Part shown: piece by piece, positions 21,700 through 28,764 of the stretch | How the letters are laid out: every line of letters starts with the position of its first letter | Position numbering within the stretch: position 1 is the stretch's first letter | Source of the DNA: JASLCR01 sp036405515 | Lineage (GTDB): Bacteria; Patescibacteriota; Saccharimonadia; Saccharimonadales; Saccharimonadaceae | NCBI GenBank assembly: GCA_036405515.1 | Contig: DASWXM010000029.1 | Span: forward strand, 1-35,684 | DNA: 35,684 bases | Direction of reading: 5' to 3' | Notes under the pieces: generated by a model | Told to the model about the DNA's origin: nothing | The model's input: only the letters and a program-made list of their open reading frames with translations | The model's database searches: none | Made by a program: the position numbers and the translations under genes

Positions 21700-23442
21700 A
21701 TGGAACGAACACTTTCTTCCGATGTATTACAAAAACAAGACGAGACAGTAGTCGTAAGTGGCTGGGTGCAGTCACGCCGTGATCATGGTGGTCTAATCTT
21801 TATCGATCTTCGTGATCATAAAGGCATCGTACAGCTGGTCATCAACCCTGAAAAAAACGAGGCTTTTGCGCGAGCCGAGGAGATCCGCGATGAGTTTGTC
21901 GTACGTGCGGTAGGCTTGGTGCGTAAGCGCCAGGAAGGCTTAGAAAATCCAAATATTGAGACAGGAAGTATTGAGATCGTCGTCAATGGGCTAACGATTC
22001 TTAACCGTGCTGAAACATTACCAATTCAGCCGTTTTCTGAAAACCAAGCAAACGAAGAGCTGCGCTTGAAATACCGTTACCTCGATCTGCGCCGTCCAAA
22101 AATGCAGCATATGCTCAAGCGCCGGGCTGAAATGTTTAGCGTGATCCGTAACTACATGGAAGGTCAAGAATTTACTGAAGTTACTACACCAATTCTGGCA
22201 AACAGTAGCCCTGAAGGTGCACGTGATTTCCTGATTCCATCACGGCTGCATGAGGGCAAGTTCTATGCATTACCGCAAGCACCGCAGCAGTTCAAGCAGC
22301 TGCTGATGGTGGGCGGTATCTCACGTTACTACCAGCTTGCTGCCTGTTTCCGTGACGAAGACCCGCGCGCAGATCGTCTATATGGCGAGTTCTATCAGTT
22401 GGACACTGAGATGAGTTTTGTTGAGGACGGTGAGACGGTCCGTCAGATGTTTGATCCGCTCATCAAGAAACTGTCGACTGAGTTTGCTGGCAAAACATTG
22501 CTTTCCGAAGACATTCCACGTATTCCGTATGTCGAAGCGATAGAAAAGTATGGTTCAGACAAGCCTGACCTGCGTTTTGGTATGGAGCTTGTTGAGCTGA
22601 CCGATGTATTTACGGATACCGAATTTGCTGTGTTTAAAAATGCTGAGACCGTGAAAGCGATTTTAGTAAAAAATGGTACGTTGCTCAGTCGCAAGCAAAT
22701 TGATGGCTTTACGGAAATCGCCAAGTCCGAGGGTGCTGGCGGGCTTGCCTATATCTCATATGAAAATGGTGAAGCGAAGTCACCAATTGCAAAATTTCTT
22801 TCCGGTACTGAACTCGCAGCGCTAAAAGAAAAGACTGGCGCCACGGATGGTGACACGATTTTCTTTGGTGCTGACAAGCGCAGTACTGTCAATAAAGTGC
22901 TTGGCCGGCTCCGCAGTGAATTCGCTGATCATTTCGAGCTCAAAGATCCAAACGTTATCGCACTTTGCTGGATCGTCGACTTCCCATTCTATGAGTGGGA
23001 CGATGCGCGCAAGAAGGTTGACTTTGGTCACAACCCATTCAGCATGCCAAAGGGCGGGGTAGAAGCACTCAATGCCTCAACCGATGAAGAGAAGCTGGCT
23101 ATTCTGGCTGATCAGTACGACATGGTTATGAACGGCTACGAGATTTGTAGTGGTGGCGTACGCAACCACAACCCAGAAGTACTCTATAAAGTCTTCGGCC
23201 TGCTTGGTTATGACGAACAGTATGTAGAGGATAAGTTTGGTGCGATGCTCAACGCTTTCAAATATGGCGCCCCACCACACGCGGGCTGTGCCTTTGGTGT
23301 TGACCGTATGTTTATGGAACTCATGAACGAAAGCAATATCCGTGAAGTTATCGCATTTCCAAAGAATGGCTCTGGTGTCGATGTCATGATGAACTCACCA
23401 AGCATGGTTGATGAAGCTCAAAAGAAGGAACTTGGAATTTAG
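21700..23442 (+). CDS. aspS: aspartyl-tRNA synthetase, bacterial type
   Basis: The 580-residue class II synthetase charges tRNA-Asp with aspartate in the cytoplasm. An N-terminal OB-fold anticodon domain (about 1-105, VVVSGWVQSRRDHGGLIFID) is followed by the catalytic core with LRLKYRYLDLRR, motif 2 at about 217-226 (FRDEDPRADR), and motif 3 around 525-540 (PPHAGCAFGVDRM). The bacterial GAD insertion lies between them (about 270-400). Length matches bacterial AspRS (about 585-600). AAGAGGA at 21687-21693 lies 6 nt before the ATG. Whether it also charges tRNA-Asn cannot be told here. The stop overlaps that of the convergent gene at 23439-23442. Confidence 0.97.
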   Translation: MERTLSSDVLQKQDETVVVSGWVQSRRDHGGLIFIDLRDHKGIVQLVINPEKNEAFARAEEIRDEFVVRAVGLVRKRQEGLENPNIETGSIEIVVNGLTILNRAETLPIQPFSENQANEELRLKYRYLDLRRPKMQHMLKRRAEMFSVIRNYMEGQEFTEVTTPILANSSPEGARDFLIPSRLHEGKFYALPQAPQQFKQLLMVGGISRYYQLAACFRDEDPRADRLYGEFYQLDTEMSFVEDGETVRQMFDPLIKKLSTEFAGKTLLSEDIPRIPYVEAIEKYGSDKPDLRFGMELVELTDVFTDTEFAVFKNAETVKAILVKNGTLLSRKQIDGFTEIAKSEGAGGLAYISYENGEAKSPIAKFLSGTELAALKEKTGATDGDTIFFGADKRSTVNKVLGRLRSEFADHFELKDPNVIALCWIVDFPFYEWDDARKKVDFGHNPFSMPKGGVEALNASTDEEKLAILADQYDMVMNGYEICSGGVRNHNPEVLYKVFGLLGYDEQYVEDKFGAMLNAFKYGAPPHAGCAFGVDRMFMELMNESNIREVIAFPKNGSGVDVMMNSPSMVDEAQKKELGI

Positions 23443-23894
23443 TTCCGGAAGTTACGTTCAAGTTCTTCAAAATCACGTTTGAGGCTTGTCGTATCGGCAA
23501 TCAACTCTTTCAGTGTTCGAAGGTCGCGGTAAAATAGCAGATCTTTAAAGCAAAGAAATGCAAATACCCACCAGCCCATACCACGGCTTTCAAGCAGACG
23601 CTGTATTTTATCTGCAAACTCTTTGAGCAGTCTTTTTTGTCGATCACTAAGTGCTTGCGGATAGATTTTATGTGCGATCAGTTTTGCGATGCCAAGCACG
23701 ATGAGTGCAATCAAGAGCCAAGGAATGTAAATGAAAAGTAGCAGCCACCACCAGGCACTCAGATAATGAGCGAGCGCCCAAATACCAATGAGAAGTAAGA
23801 TGGAGATAATCGCCACAACAACAGAAATAATCAGTAGAGCCCGTTTCGCAACGGTTGAAGTAAGTGCTCGAATAACATCTATCTTAGTCTGCAT
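23439..23894 (-). CDS. two-helix membrane protein of unknown function
   Basis: The 151-residue protein starts at the ATG ending at 23894 (MQTKIDVIRALTS); a -10 box TATACT lies 10 nt upstream, and a longer in-frame extension would run back through that promoter. Two strongly hydrophobic segments (about 18-42 and 45-72, Trp/Leu/Ile-rich) form a hairpin in the membrane. They are followed by a basic, helical cytoplasmic C-terminal half with LSDRQKRLLKEFADKIQRLLE and a coiled-coil-like end. I do not recognise the family. Its stop codon overlaps that of aspS. Confidence 0.75.
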   Translation of the reverse strand: MQTKIDVIRALTSTVAKRALLIISVVVAIISILLLIGIWALAHYLSAWWWLLLFIYIPWLLIALIVLGIAKLIAHKIYPQALSDRQKRLLKEFADKIQRLLESRGMGWWVFAFLCFKDLLFYRDLRTLKELIADTTSLKRDFEELERNFRN

Positions 23895-23904
23895 CCTATC
23901 TTTC

Positions 23905-23910
23905 AGTATA
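23905..23910 (-). promoter_or_regulatory. -10 box of the two-helix membrane protein gene
   Basis: Minus-strand TATACT, 10 nt before the ATG ending at 23894, with only a weak AGG near the start, so near-leaderless. Confidence 0.55.
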
Positions 23911-23988
23911 CTAAAGACTTGCTTTTTTTGTAAAATAATGCTAATGTATAAATAGTCACATTGACAAAATAAATAACGAAAGGAACGT

Positions 23989-24207
23989 ATGGAAACACTC
24001 ATTGTTCTACTCTCCATCGCAGTCATCCTTCTATCAATCGTGATAGTAGCGTTACTTGTTGCGGTTGTTATGGTGGTCACAAAGGTGAACCGGATTGCCA
24101 AAAACATCGACAATATCACCAATAATCTCTCTTCGGCAACAGATTGGCTATCGCCGGTAAAAGTATTTACTGAAGCAGCCAAAGTTGTACGCAAATTTCG
24201 TCAATAA
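23989..24207 (+). CDS. small single-pass membrane protein, DUF948-like
   Basis: The 72-residue protein has one long hydrophobic N-terminal helix (about 3-30) and an amphipathic cytoplasmic tail (KVNRIAKNIDNITNNLSS, then a basic end). This is the layout of DUF948/YtxG-type proteins. AAAGGA (23979-23984) lies 4 nt upstream of the ATG. A YtxH-type gene follows after 17 nt, and such pairs occur together in Gram-positive general-stress operons (ytxGH), supporting the call. A long antisense frame across it is a shadow. Confidence 0.72.
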   Translation: METLIVLLSIAVILLSIVIVALLVAVVMVVTKVNRIAKNIDNITNNLSSATDWLSPVKVFTEAAKVVRKFRQ

Positions 24208-24224
24208 ATAAAAGGAGGAATGAG

Positions 24225-24602
24225 ATGAGTAAAGTAATCAAAGTAGCCCTCGCAGCAGTAGCCGGATTTGCGGCAGGTATTCTGATGGCGCCAAAGAGCG
24301 GCAAAGAAACTCGCGAAGACATTAAGAAAAAAGCCGAAGAGCTTAAATCTGAAGCAACTGTTAAAAAAGAGCAAGTAAAAAATGCTGTTAAGGACGGGTC
24401 GGCAAGCCTTAAAAAGGGTGCTGGTAAGGTCGAAAAGGAAGCTAAAGATATGGCAAAAAGTGCGGCGAGTTCTGGGAAAGTTGTTCGCGACGAAGCCGGC
24501 CGTCTTGCTGAAGAAGCAAAGTTGCGTGGTGAACGCGTTGCCGATGATGCTAAAAAAACACTCGGCGATCTTCGTAAAGATGTAAAGCGCAACGTTAAAT
24601 AA
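24225..24602 (+). CDS. YtxH-domain stress protein
   Basis: The 125-residue protein begins with a short hydrophobic Gly/Ala helix and the YtxH signature VAGFAAGILMAPKSGKETRED, followed by a Lys/Glu/Ala-rich helical region of about 100 residues like late-embryogenesis or apolipoprotein-type helices. In Bacillus ytxH belongs to the general-stress regulon; the molecular role is unknown. AAGGAGG at 24212-24218 is 6 nt before the ATG, a very strong ribosome binding site. A terminator follows at 24621. Confidence 0.88.
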   Translation: MSKVIKVALAAVAGFAAGILMAPKSGKETREDIKKKAEELKSEATVKKEQVKNAVKDGSASLKKGAGKVEKEAKDMAKSAASSGKVVRDEAGRLAEEAKLRGERVADDAKKTLGDLRKDVKRNVK

Positions 24603-24620
24603 ATCTCTAGTTCGGTATCT

Positions 24621-24649
24621 AAACAGCCTCTATCTGGAGGCTGTTTTAT
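24621..24649 (+). terminator. Rho-independent terminator
   Basis: A 10-bp stem (24621-24630 with 24637-24646), 6-nt loop, then TTTTATT. The T-run contains the stop codon of the convergent alkA-like gene (24646-24648). Confidence 0.88.
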
Positions 24650-25254
24650 TGCGGTGTATTATCGAGCGATAGCCAGATGTATCGACTAGCTACAGACTCG
24701 TACGGATGCCAGCCATTTTTCTCGGCAAGCAGTTCGATCTCGCGAGGTTCGGGTGCATGATCAAACTCGTAAAGCATTTTGATACCATTTCTGATGCCAA
24801 GATCACCTGTCGGAAGTACATCAAGCCGTCCCATGCAGAACATTAGGAACATATGCACGGTCCAAACACCGATGCCTTTTACTTTGGTCAGTTCTTCAAT
24901 AATCTCGTCATTTGATAGCGAATTGATTGTATCAAAACGCACAGTACCCTCAAGAATTTTTTGAGCCAAGTCTTGTATGTAACTGGCTTTTGGTCGGCTG
25001 AGTCCGACACTACGCAGTGTTTCGATATCCTTTTCTAAGATCTGCCCCGGTGAAGGGAACTCGCCACCGAATAGATCCTTGAACCGCCCTTCGATGGTAC
25101 GTGCGGCTTTGACACTGAGCTGTTGCGAGATAATGCTATCGACCAGCTCGTGGTAATAGTTATTGTGCTTTTCAAATGATGGTACAGGATACTGTTCGAT
25201 TAGTTCTGCGAGTATGGGGTCATTTTCTCGCAAGTGGCCAAGAGCTTCGTCCAT
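24646..25254 (-). CDS. AlkA-type DNA-3-methyladenine glycosylase (HhH-GPD)
   Basis: The 202-residue protein is an HhH-GPD base-excision glycosylase: YYHELVDSIISQQLSVKAA near the N-terminus, the helix-hairpin-helix LTKVKGIGVWTVHMFL, and the catalytic Asp in PTGDLGIRNG, all as in the AlkA branch. It removes alkylated bases such as 3-methyladenine. It is shorter than E. coli AlkA (282) because the N-terminal beta domain is missing, like many short bacterial and yeast MAG-type enzymes. Its ATG overlaps the stop of the upstream MBL gene by one base (TAATG), so it is translationally coupled. Confidence 0.92.
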   Translation of the reverse strand: MDEALGHLRENDPILAELIEQYPVPSFEKHNNYYHELVDSIISQQLSVKAARTIEGRFKDLFGGEFPSPGQILEKDIETLRSVGLSRPKASYIQDLAQKILEGTVRFDTINSLSNDEIIEELTKVKGIGVWTVHMFLMFCMGRLDVLPTGDLGIRNGIKMLYEFDHAPEPREIELLAEKNGWHPYESVASRYIWLSLDNTPQ

Positions 25255-25883
25255 TAGATTTCAATTGACTCAGTTAATCGCTGGTATTTGCCACCATAGC
25301 TTTCTGCAAAGCTGGGCAGCATACGGTCTGGCAGCGCTTTACCAAACTCTGAGGCGACTGCATCATGAGTCGGAAACACGAAGTCTGCTTTTACCTCAGC
25401 GCAAAAGTCCATTGCCTCGCTGATTTTTAGCCATGGAGCGGTAACCGGAAGAGCGAGCACTTTAACGGGCTTGTTTGGCTTTGCAAATGAATCTCCAGGA
25501 TAGTAAACTGTGTTGTCGATCATAACACCAAGGTTTGCAATGCGTGGATAGTTTGGATGAATCACGGCGTGCTGACCACCAAAGAATTCGAGGCTGAACG
25601 ATTCTACGACGAATGTTTCCTCCGCGGAAACACTTTGTGTTGATATATCACTGATTTGCTTCGTGATGTCTTCATGGGCAATGATGACAGCATCGGGATT
25701 TTTCTCAATAATAGCTGCGAGCTTTTCGATGTCGAAATGGTCAGGATGTTCATGGGTGACTACAACCGCCACAACGTTTCCCGGTACGACAAAATCTGTT
25801 GACCATACACCCGGATCAACAATAAGGGTTTTGTTATCCTTTTCAAGAACAAAGCAAGCGTGTGCGTATTTAGTAAGCCTCAT
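25254..25883 (-). CDS. MBL-fold metal-dependent hydrolase (UlaG-like)
   Basis: The 209-residue protein carries the metallo-beta-lactamase metal motif THEHPDH with His44, His46, Asp48 and His49, a further metal ligand region YYPGDSF, and FPTHDAV. The overall order matches short UlaG-type L-ascorbate-lactonase-like hydrolases; the substrate is unknown. A TATAAT box lies 7 nt before its ATG, so it probably has its own leaderless promoter although the GNAT gene ends only 20 nt upstream. It is coupled to the alkA-like gene. Confidence 0.9.
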   Translation of the reverse strand: MRLTKYAHACFVLEKDNKTLIVDPGVWSTDFVVPGNVVAVVVTHEHPDHFDIEKLAAIIEKNPDAVIIAHEDITKQISDISTQSVSAEETFVVESFSLEFFGGQHAVIHPNYPRIANLGVMIDNTVYYPGDSFAKPNKPVKVLALPVTAPWLKISEAMDFCAEVKADFVFPTHDAVASEFGKALPDRMLPSFAESYGGKYQRLTESIEI

Positions 25884-25890
25884 GCTATTT

Positions 25891-25896
25891 ATTATA
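25891..25896 (-). promoter_or_regulatory. -10 box of the MBL hydrolase gene
   Basis: Perfect minus-strand TATAAT, 7 nt before the ATG ending at 25883, within the 20-nt gap after the GNAT gene. Confidence 0.65.
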
Positions 25897-25903
25897 CGCT
25901 TGT

Positions 25904-26431
25904 TTAGATATTGCTGGTCAGTGTGACCCAGTAGCGCTTTTTGCGCATATCATCTTCGCCGCGTATATCTTCCAGTACACCGCCGGCTTTTTCTATTACG
26001 GCTGCAGAACCAACATTATCTTCATCGCAGGTGATGAGTACATTTTCGATACCCAGAGCTTTTGCTTGTGCCAAACAAAGCTGCAACATAGTCGATGCAT
26101 AGCCTTTTCGGCGTTCGCTCGGGCGTACGCTATAACCAATATGCCCACCTTCATTGAGGAGGAAATCATTAAGAGAATGCCGTAGCTGAATGACACCGAT
26201 TACCCTGTCATCTTCTTCGCGAATACCGATGTATTGAGTAGCGGGGACACGTCCTTCGCCTGGATCATTGATATCCTTTTCGACATGCGTCAGCCAGTCT
26301 TCGTAGCTATCTACTTTGGCCAAGCTCGGAGCACCAGGTATATGGTTTGGCGATTCGGTCATGAATTCCCGTGCAAAATCTAGCACTCGTTCACGGTCAT
26401 TTTCATCTGGTACTTTAAGATAAAGTTTCAT
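25904..26431 (-). CDS. GNAT-family N-acetyltransferase
   Basis: The 175-residue protein has the GNAT core: strand DDRVIGVIQLRHSLN, the acetyl-CoA pyrophosphate loop in VRPSERRKGYASTML (Q/RxxGxG/A type), and the late motif LITCDEDNVGSAAVIEKAGG. It should transfer an acetyl group from acetyl-CoA to an amine; the substrate is unknown. An extended -10 (TGC-TACACT) 6 nt before the ATG suggests leaderless expression. Confidence 0.9.
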   Translation of the reverse strand: MKLYLKVPDENDRERVLDFAREFMTESPNHIPGAPSLAKVDSYEDWLTHVEKDINDPGEGRVPATQYIGIREEDDRVIGVIQLRHSLNDFLLNEGGHIGYSVRPSERRKGYASTMLQLCLAQAKALGIENVLITCDEDNVGSAAVIEKAGGVLEDIRGEDDMRKKRYWVTLTSNI

Positions 26432-26437
26432 AGGTAT

Positions 26438-26446
26438 AGTGTAGCA
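26438..26446 (-). promoter_or_regulatory. extended -10 of the GNAT gene
   Basis: Minus-strand TGC-TACACT; the hexamer (26438-26443) ends 6 nt before the ATG ending at 26431. No Shine-Dalgarno. Confidence 0.5.
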
Positions 26447-26468
26447 ATTTGCTGATGGATTGAAAGAT

Positions 26469-26993
26469 CTAAGTCTTAAACCATTCGATATATTCTTTTC
26501 GCGCTTTTACTATCTTTGGATCAATCACAACAGAACAGTACGGGTTCGCAGGGTTGTTGGTGAAGTAGTCTTGATGCTCAGGCTCGGCCGGATAGAATTT
26601 TTCGAGTGATGTGAGTTCGGTCACGATCGGATCATCCCAGTGCGATTGCGCACGTTCGATTGCGGCTTCAAATTCCGCTTTCTGTTCGTCATTTTCATAA
26701 AACATCGCACTGCGGTATTGTGTGCCGACATCATTGCCTTGGCGGTCTTTAGTGGTTGGATTATGAATGAGAAAGAAGATATCAAGAAAAGTTTCTTTTG
26801 GCAGAATCGATTCATCAAAAGTCACCTGCACACTTTCGGCATGGCCTGTTTTACCACTTGCAACTCTATAGTAATCGGCATCCTCTCCGGAACCGCCTGC
26901 ATAGCCGCATACTGAGCTTTCAGCTCCTTTGAGTCGTCGGAACACAGCGTCCAAGCACCAAAAACATCCTCCTGCTAATGTGTATGTCGTCAT
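26469..26993 (-). CDS. msrA: peptide methionine-(S)-S-oxide reductase
   Basis: The 174-residue protein has the MsrA active-site GGCFWCLDAVF with catalytic Cys10 and Cys13, then GYAGGSGEDADY, GHAESVQVTFDE, and the conserved HNPTTKDRQGNDVGTQYRSA. It repairs oxidised methionine in proteins. Length is typical. It is transcribed divergently from the mutY-like gene from a 31-bp intergenic region carrying two back-to-back -10 boxes, and its own -10 lies 6 nt before the ATG. Confidence 0.96.
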   Translation of the reverse strand: MTTYTLAGGCFWCLDAVFRRLKGAESSVCGYAGGSGEDADYYRVASGKTGHAESVQVTFDESILPKETFLDIFFLIHNPTTKDRQGNDVGTQYRSAMFYENDEQKAEFEAAIERAQSHWDDPIVTELTSLEKFYPAEPEHQDYFTNNPANPYCSVVIDPKIVKARKEYIEWFKT

Positions 26994-26999
26994 ATGTCT

Positions 27000-27017
27000 A
27001 TTATACGCCGGTATAAT
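27000..27017. promoter_or_regulatory. back-to-back divergent promoter, msrA and mutY-like genes
   Basis: The 18-bp segment ATTATACGCCGGTATAAT contains a perfect minus-strand TATAAT (27000-27005) for msrA and a perfect plus-strand TATAAT (27012-27017) for the glycosylase, only 6 bp apart. The start codons lie 6 and 7 nt beyond the boxes. The -35 region of each promoter falls on the other promoter and gene. Confidence 0.75.
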
Positions 27018-27024
27018 AAGGATA

Positions 27025-27810
27025 ATGAATTATGACAACTTTAGTCAGCTGCTAAAACAAAAAGGCGAAGAGCTTTACCGTGACATGCCGTGGCGCGAAG
27101 ACATTCGGCCATATTACGTGTTGGTGAGTGAGCTGATGTTGCAGCAGACGCAGGTCGCAAGAGTGATTCCGAAATTTGAAGCTTTTATTGAACGATTTCC
27201 AGATGAAAAAACTTTGGCCGAAGCAAGTCTCGGGGATGTATTAAAACTTTGGCAAGGACTTGGCTATAATCGCCGTGCAAAGTTTTTGCATGAAGCCGCA
27301 AGGCAGGTTGTCGAATTAAATTCTTTTCCTGATACGTTTGCCGAACTGGTGAAGCTGCCTGGGGTGGGTAAGAATACGGCTGGTGCGATTTTGGCCTATA
27401 GCTTTAATAAGCCAAGTATTTTTGTCGAGACGAATATTCGTACGGTATATATTCATCATTTCTTTGCAGATAACTTCTCGGTTGATGATAAGGAGATTAT
27501 CAAATTGCTTGAGCATACGATTGACCAAGAGCATCCACGCAAATTTTACTGGGCATTGATGGACTATGGGTCATGGCTAAAAACGAATGGTGTTCGCAAT
27601 ATCTCCTCGAGCAAACACTATAAAAAACAATCACCGCTTAAAGGGAGTTTGCGTGAAATGCGTGGAAAAATACTGAAGGTATTAAGCGATGCACCTTCTA
27701 CTGGCTTAAAGCAATTTGAAAACGATGCGCGATTTCTTCGGGCTTTAGACGGATTAAAACGCGACGGACTTATAGAAGACAATAAAGGCCGTATTCGACT
27801 AACCAAATAG
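27025..27810 (+). CDS. MutY-like adenine glycosylase without iron-sulfur cluster
   Basis: The 261-residue protein matches A/G-specific adenine glycosylase (MutY): MPWREDIRPYYVLVSE with catalytic Glu36, LMLQQTQVARVIPKF, LWQGLGYNRRAKFLH and the helix-hairpin-helix LPGVGKNTAGAI (111-122). Two departures are clear. There is no cysteine anywhere, so the usual four-Cys [4Fe-4S] cluster is absent. The position of the catalytic Asp (LDxNxxRV in MutY) is Glu135 (FVETNIRTVYIHHFF). The C-terminus is a short winged-helix-like region instead of the MutY Nudix-like domain. The start at 27025 is fixed by the -10 box at 27012; a longer frame would run into msrA. Substrate specificity may differ. Confidence 0.85.
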   Translation: MNYDNFSQLLKQKGEELYRDMPWREDIRPYYVLVSELMLQQTQVARVIPKFEAFIERFPDEKTLAEASLGDVLKLWQGLGYNRRAKFLHEAARQVVELNSFPDTFAELVKLPGVGKNTAGAILAYSFNKPSIFVETNIRTVYIHHFFADNFSVDDKEIIKLLEHTIDQEHPRKFYWALMDYGSWLKTNGVRNISSSKHYKKQSPLKGSLREMRGKILKVLSDAPSTGLKQFENDARFLRALDGLKRDGLIEDNKGRIRLTK

Positions 27811-27831
27811 GCAGTAGAAGCGACAAGGTGT

Positions 27832-27837
27832 TACAAT
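27832..27837 (+). promoter_or_regulatory. -10 box of the tsaC-trmB-folC operon
   Basis: TACAAT, 9 nt before the ATG at 27847 of the first gene, with no Shine-Dalgarno. The four downstream genes are spaced by at most 4 nt and probably share this promoter. Confidence 0.6.
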
Positions 27838-27846
27838 AAAACAGAT

Positions 27847-28407
27847 ATGAAGCAAAAAATTATTGTTGTTGGTTTAGGCCTTGCACTTGCAATGTTCACG
27901 ATGTTATTTGCTCCTGAAAAAACAGATGCGGTCGAAGTAGTCACCGATGACCAGATTGCGGCTGTGAAATCACGCTGTACCGAAGTGCAGGCAACTCTGA
28001 ATCGGTTAGAAGCGAGTGATAAACTTCTTCGGCATAATATAGGCAGCACCTTCTTGATTTTATCTGACAAGCTTATGGTCCCGCTCAACCAGCGTATTGC
28101 CTCAAATCAGCTTGATGGATCGGGACTTCTTGCGATTACGGCAAGCTACACAAAAGCATATAGGGGAGATCCGGAGAATGATTTCTACACAGCATATACT
28201 AAATATGAAGACAGTCTCTTAGCTACAATGCGAATTGATTGTGTGAAGCAACCGACGACTTTCCTTGATGCCCTTGATGAGGCAAGACAAAACAGACTGA
28301 AACTTCGCCAGGCAACTGAGCAGCTCATGAAACTTGCCGAGGAGTATAAGGAAGCGTTTGATGTGTTTCGTGAGACACAGGCTAACACTAAGCAGGTAAG
28401 CGAGTGA
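27847..28407 (+). CDS. secreted helical protein of unknown function
   Basis: The 186-residue protein has a signal peptide (1-28, cleavage near TDA|VEV) and an otherwise largely alpha-helical mature part with heptad-like segments (VKSRCTEVQATLNRLEASDK and EQLMKLAEEYKEAFDVF). Two cysteines (near residues 44 and 137) could pair. No domain is recognised. It is the first gene of the operon with tsaC, trmB and folC, and its TGA stop overlaps the next ATG by one base, so the two hypothetical proteins are coupled and may form a complex at the membrane. Confidence 0.8.
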   Translation: MKQKIIVVGLGLALAMFTMLFAPEKTDAVEVVTDDQIAAVKSRCTEVQATLNRLEASDKLLRHNIGSTFLILSDKLMVPLNQRIASNQLDGSGLLAITASYTKAYRGDPENDFYTAYTKYEDSLLATMRIDCVKQPTTFLDALDEARQNRLKLRQATEQLMKLAEEYKEAFDVFRETQANTKQVSE

Positions 28408-28760
28408 TGGGTATGGATGAAGTTGAGCAGTCATCAATTATCTCGCATGCGAAGGATCACAAGCTTCTTCTGATGGTATTTGGCAGTATCGCAATATCCA
28501 CCATGCTCGTAATGGTTGCGCTTGCGCTTTATTACAGTACTGGGGCATCGCAGCTCGATCTGAGTCGTCCTGGTTATTCGGATTTGCGTGAACAGGTGAA
28601 GAATAATGATGGCTATAAAGCATTTAGCGCCTCAGGTCCAATCGATGAAGCGTCACTCAAAAAGTTTGATGCTATGTATACAGAGCAATTTAACGAACTT
28701 AAGACGATTGATGCATTTAACAATGATGTCTTAAGTCTCAAGTCGCTACAGCTGGAATAA
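28407..28760 (+). CDS. single-pass membrane protein of unknown function
   Basis: The 117-residue protein has a short cytoplasmic N-terminus, one membrane helix (about 23-45, LLLMVFGSIAISTMLVMVAL) and an extracytoplasmic polar, helical part of about 70 residues. The ATG at 28407 overlaps the preceding TGA; a GTG one codon earlier is equally in frame. tsaC starts 5 nt after the stop. Pairing with the secreted protein before it suggests a shared envelope function that I cannot name. Confidence 0.75.
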   Translation: MGMDEVEQSSIISHAKDHKLLLMVFGSIAISTMLVMVALALYYSTGASQLDLSRPGYSDLREQVKNNDGYKAFSASGPIDEASLKKFDAMYTEQFNELKTIDAFNNDVLSLKSLQLE

Positions 28761-28764
28761 AAAC

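Noticed and set aside
23895..24194. Upstream extension of the 23439 membrane protein
   Set aside because: It runs antisense through the DUF948-like gene and through the TATACT box at 23905; the ATG ending at 23894 begins a plausible protein.
24167..24592. Minus-strand open frame of 141 codons
   Set aside because: Mirror of the Lys/Glu/Ala-rich YtxH gene, giving a Phe/Leu/Ser-rich product; the plus-strand gene has a perfect Shine-Dalgarno and terminator.
26929..27024. Upstream extension of the MutY-like protein
   Set aside because: It would overlap the start of msrA and the divergent -10 boxes; homology to MutY begins after 27025.
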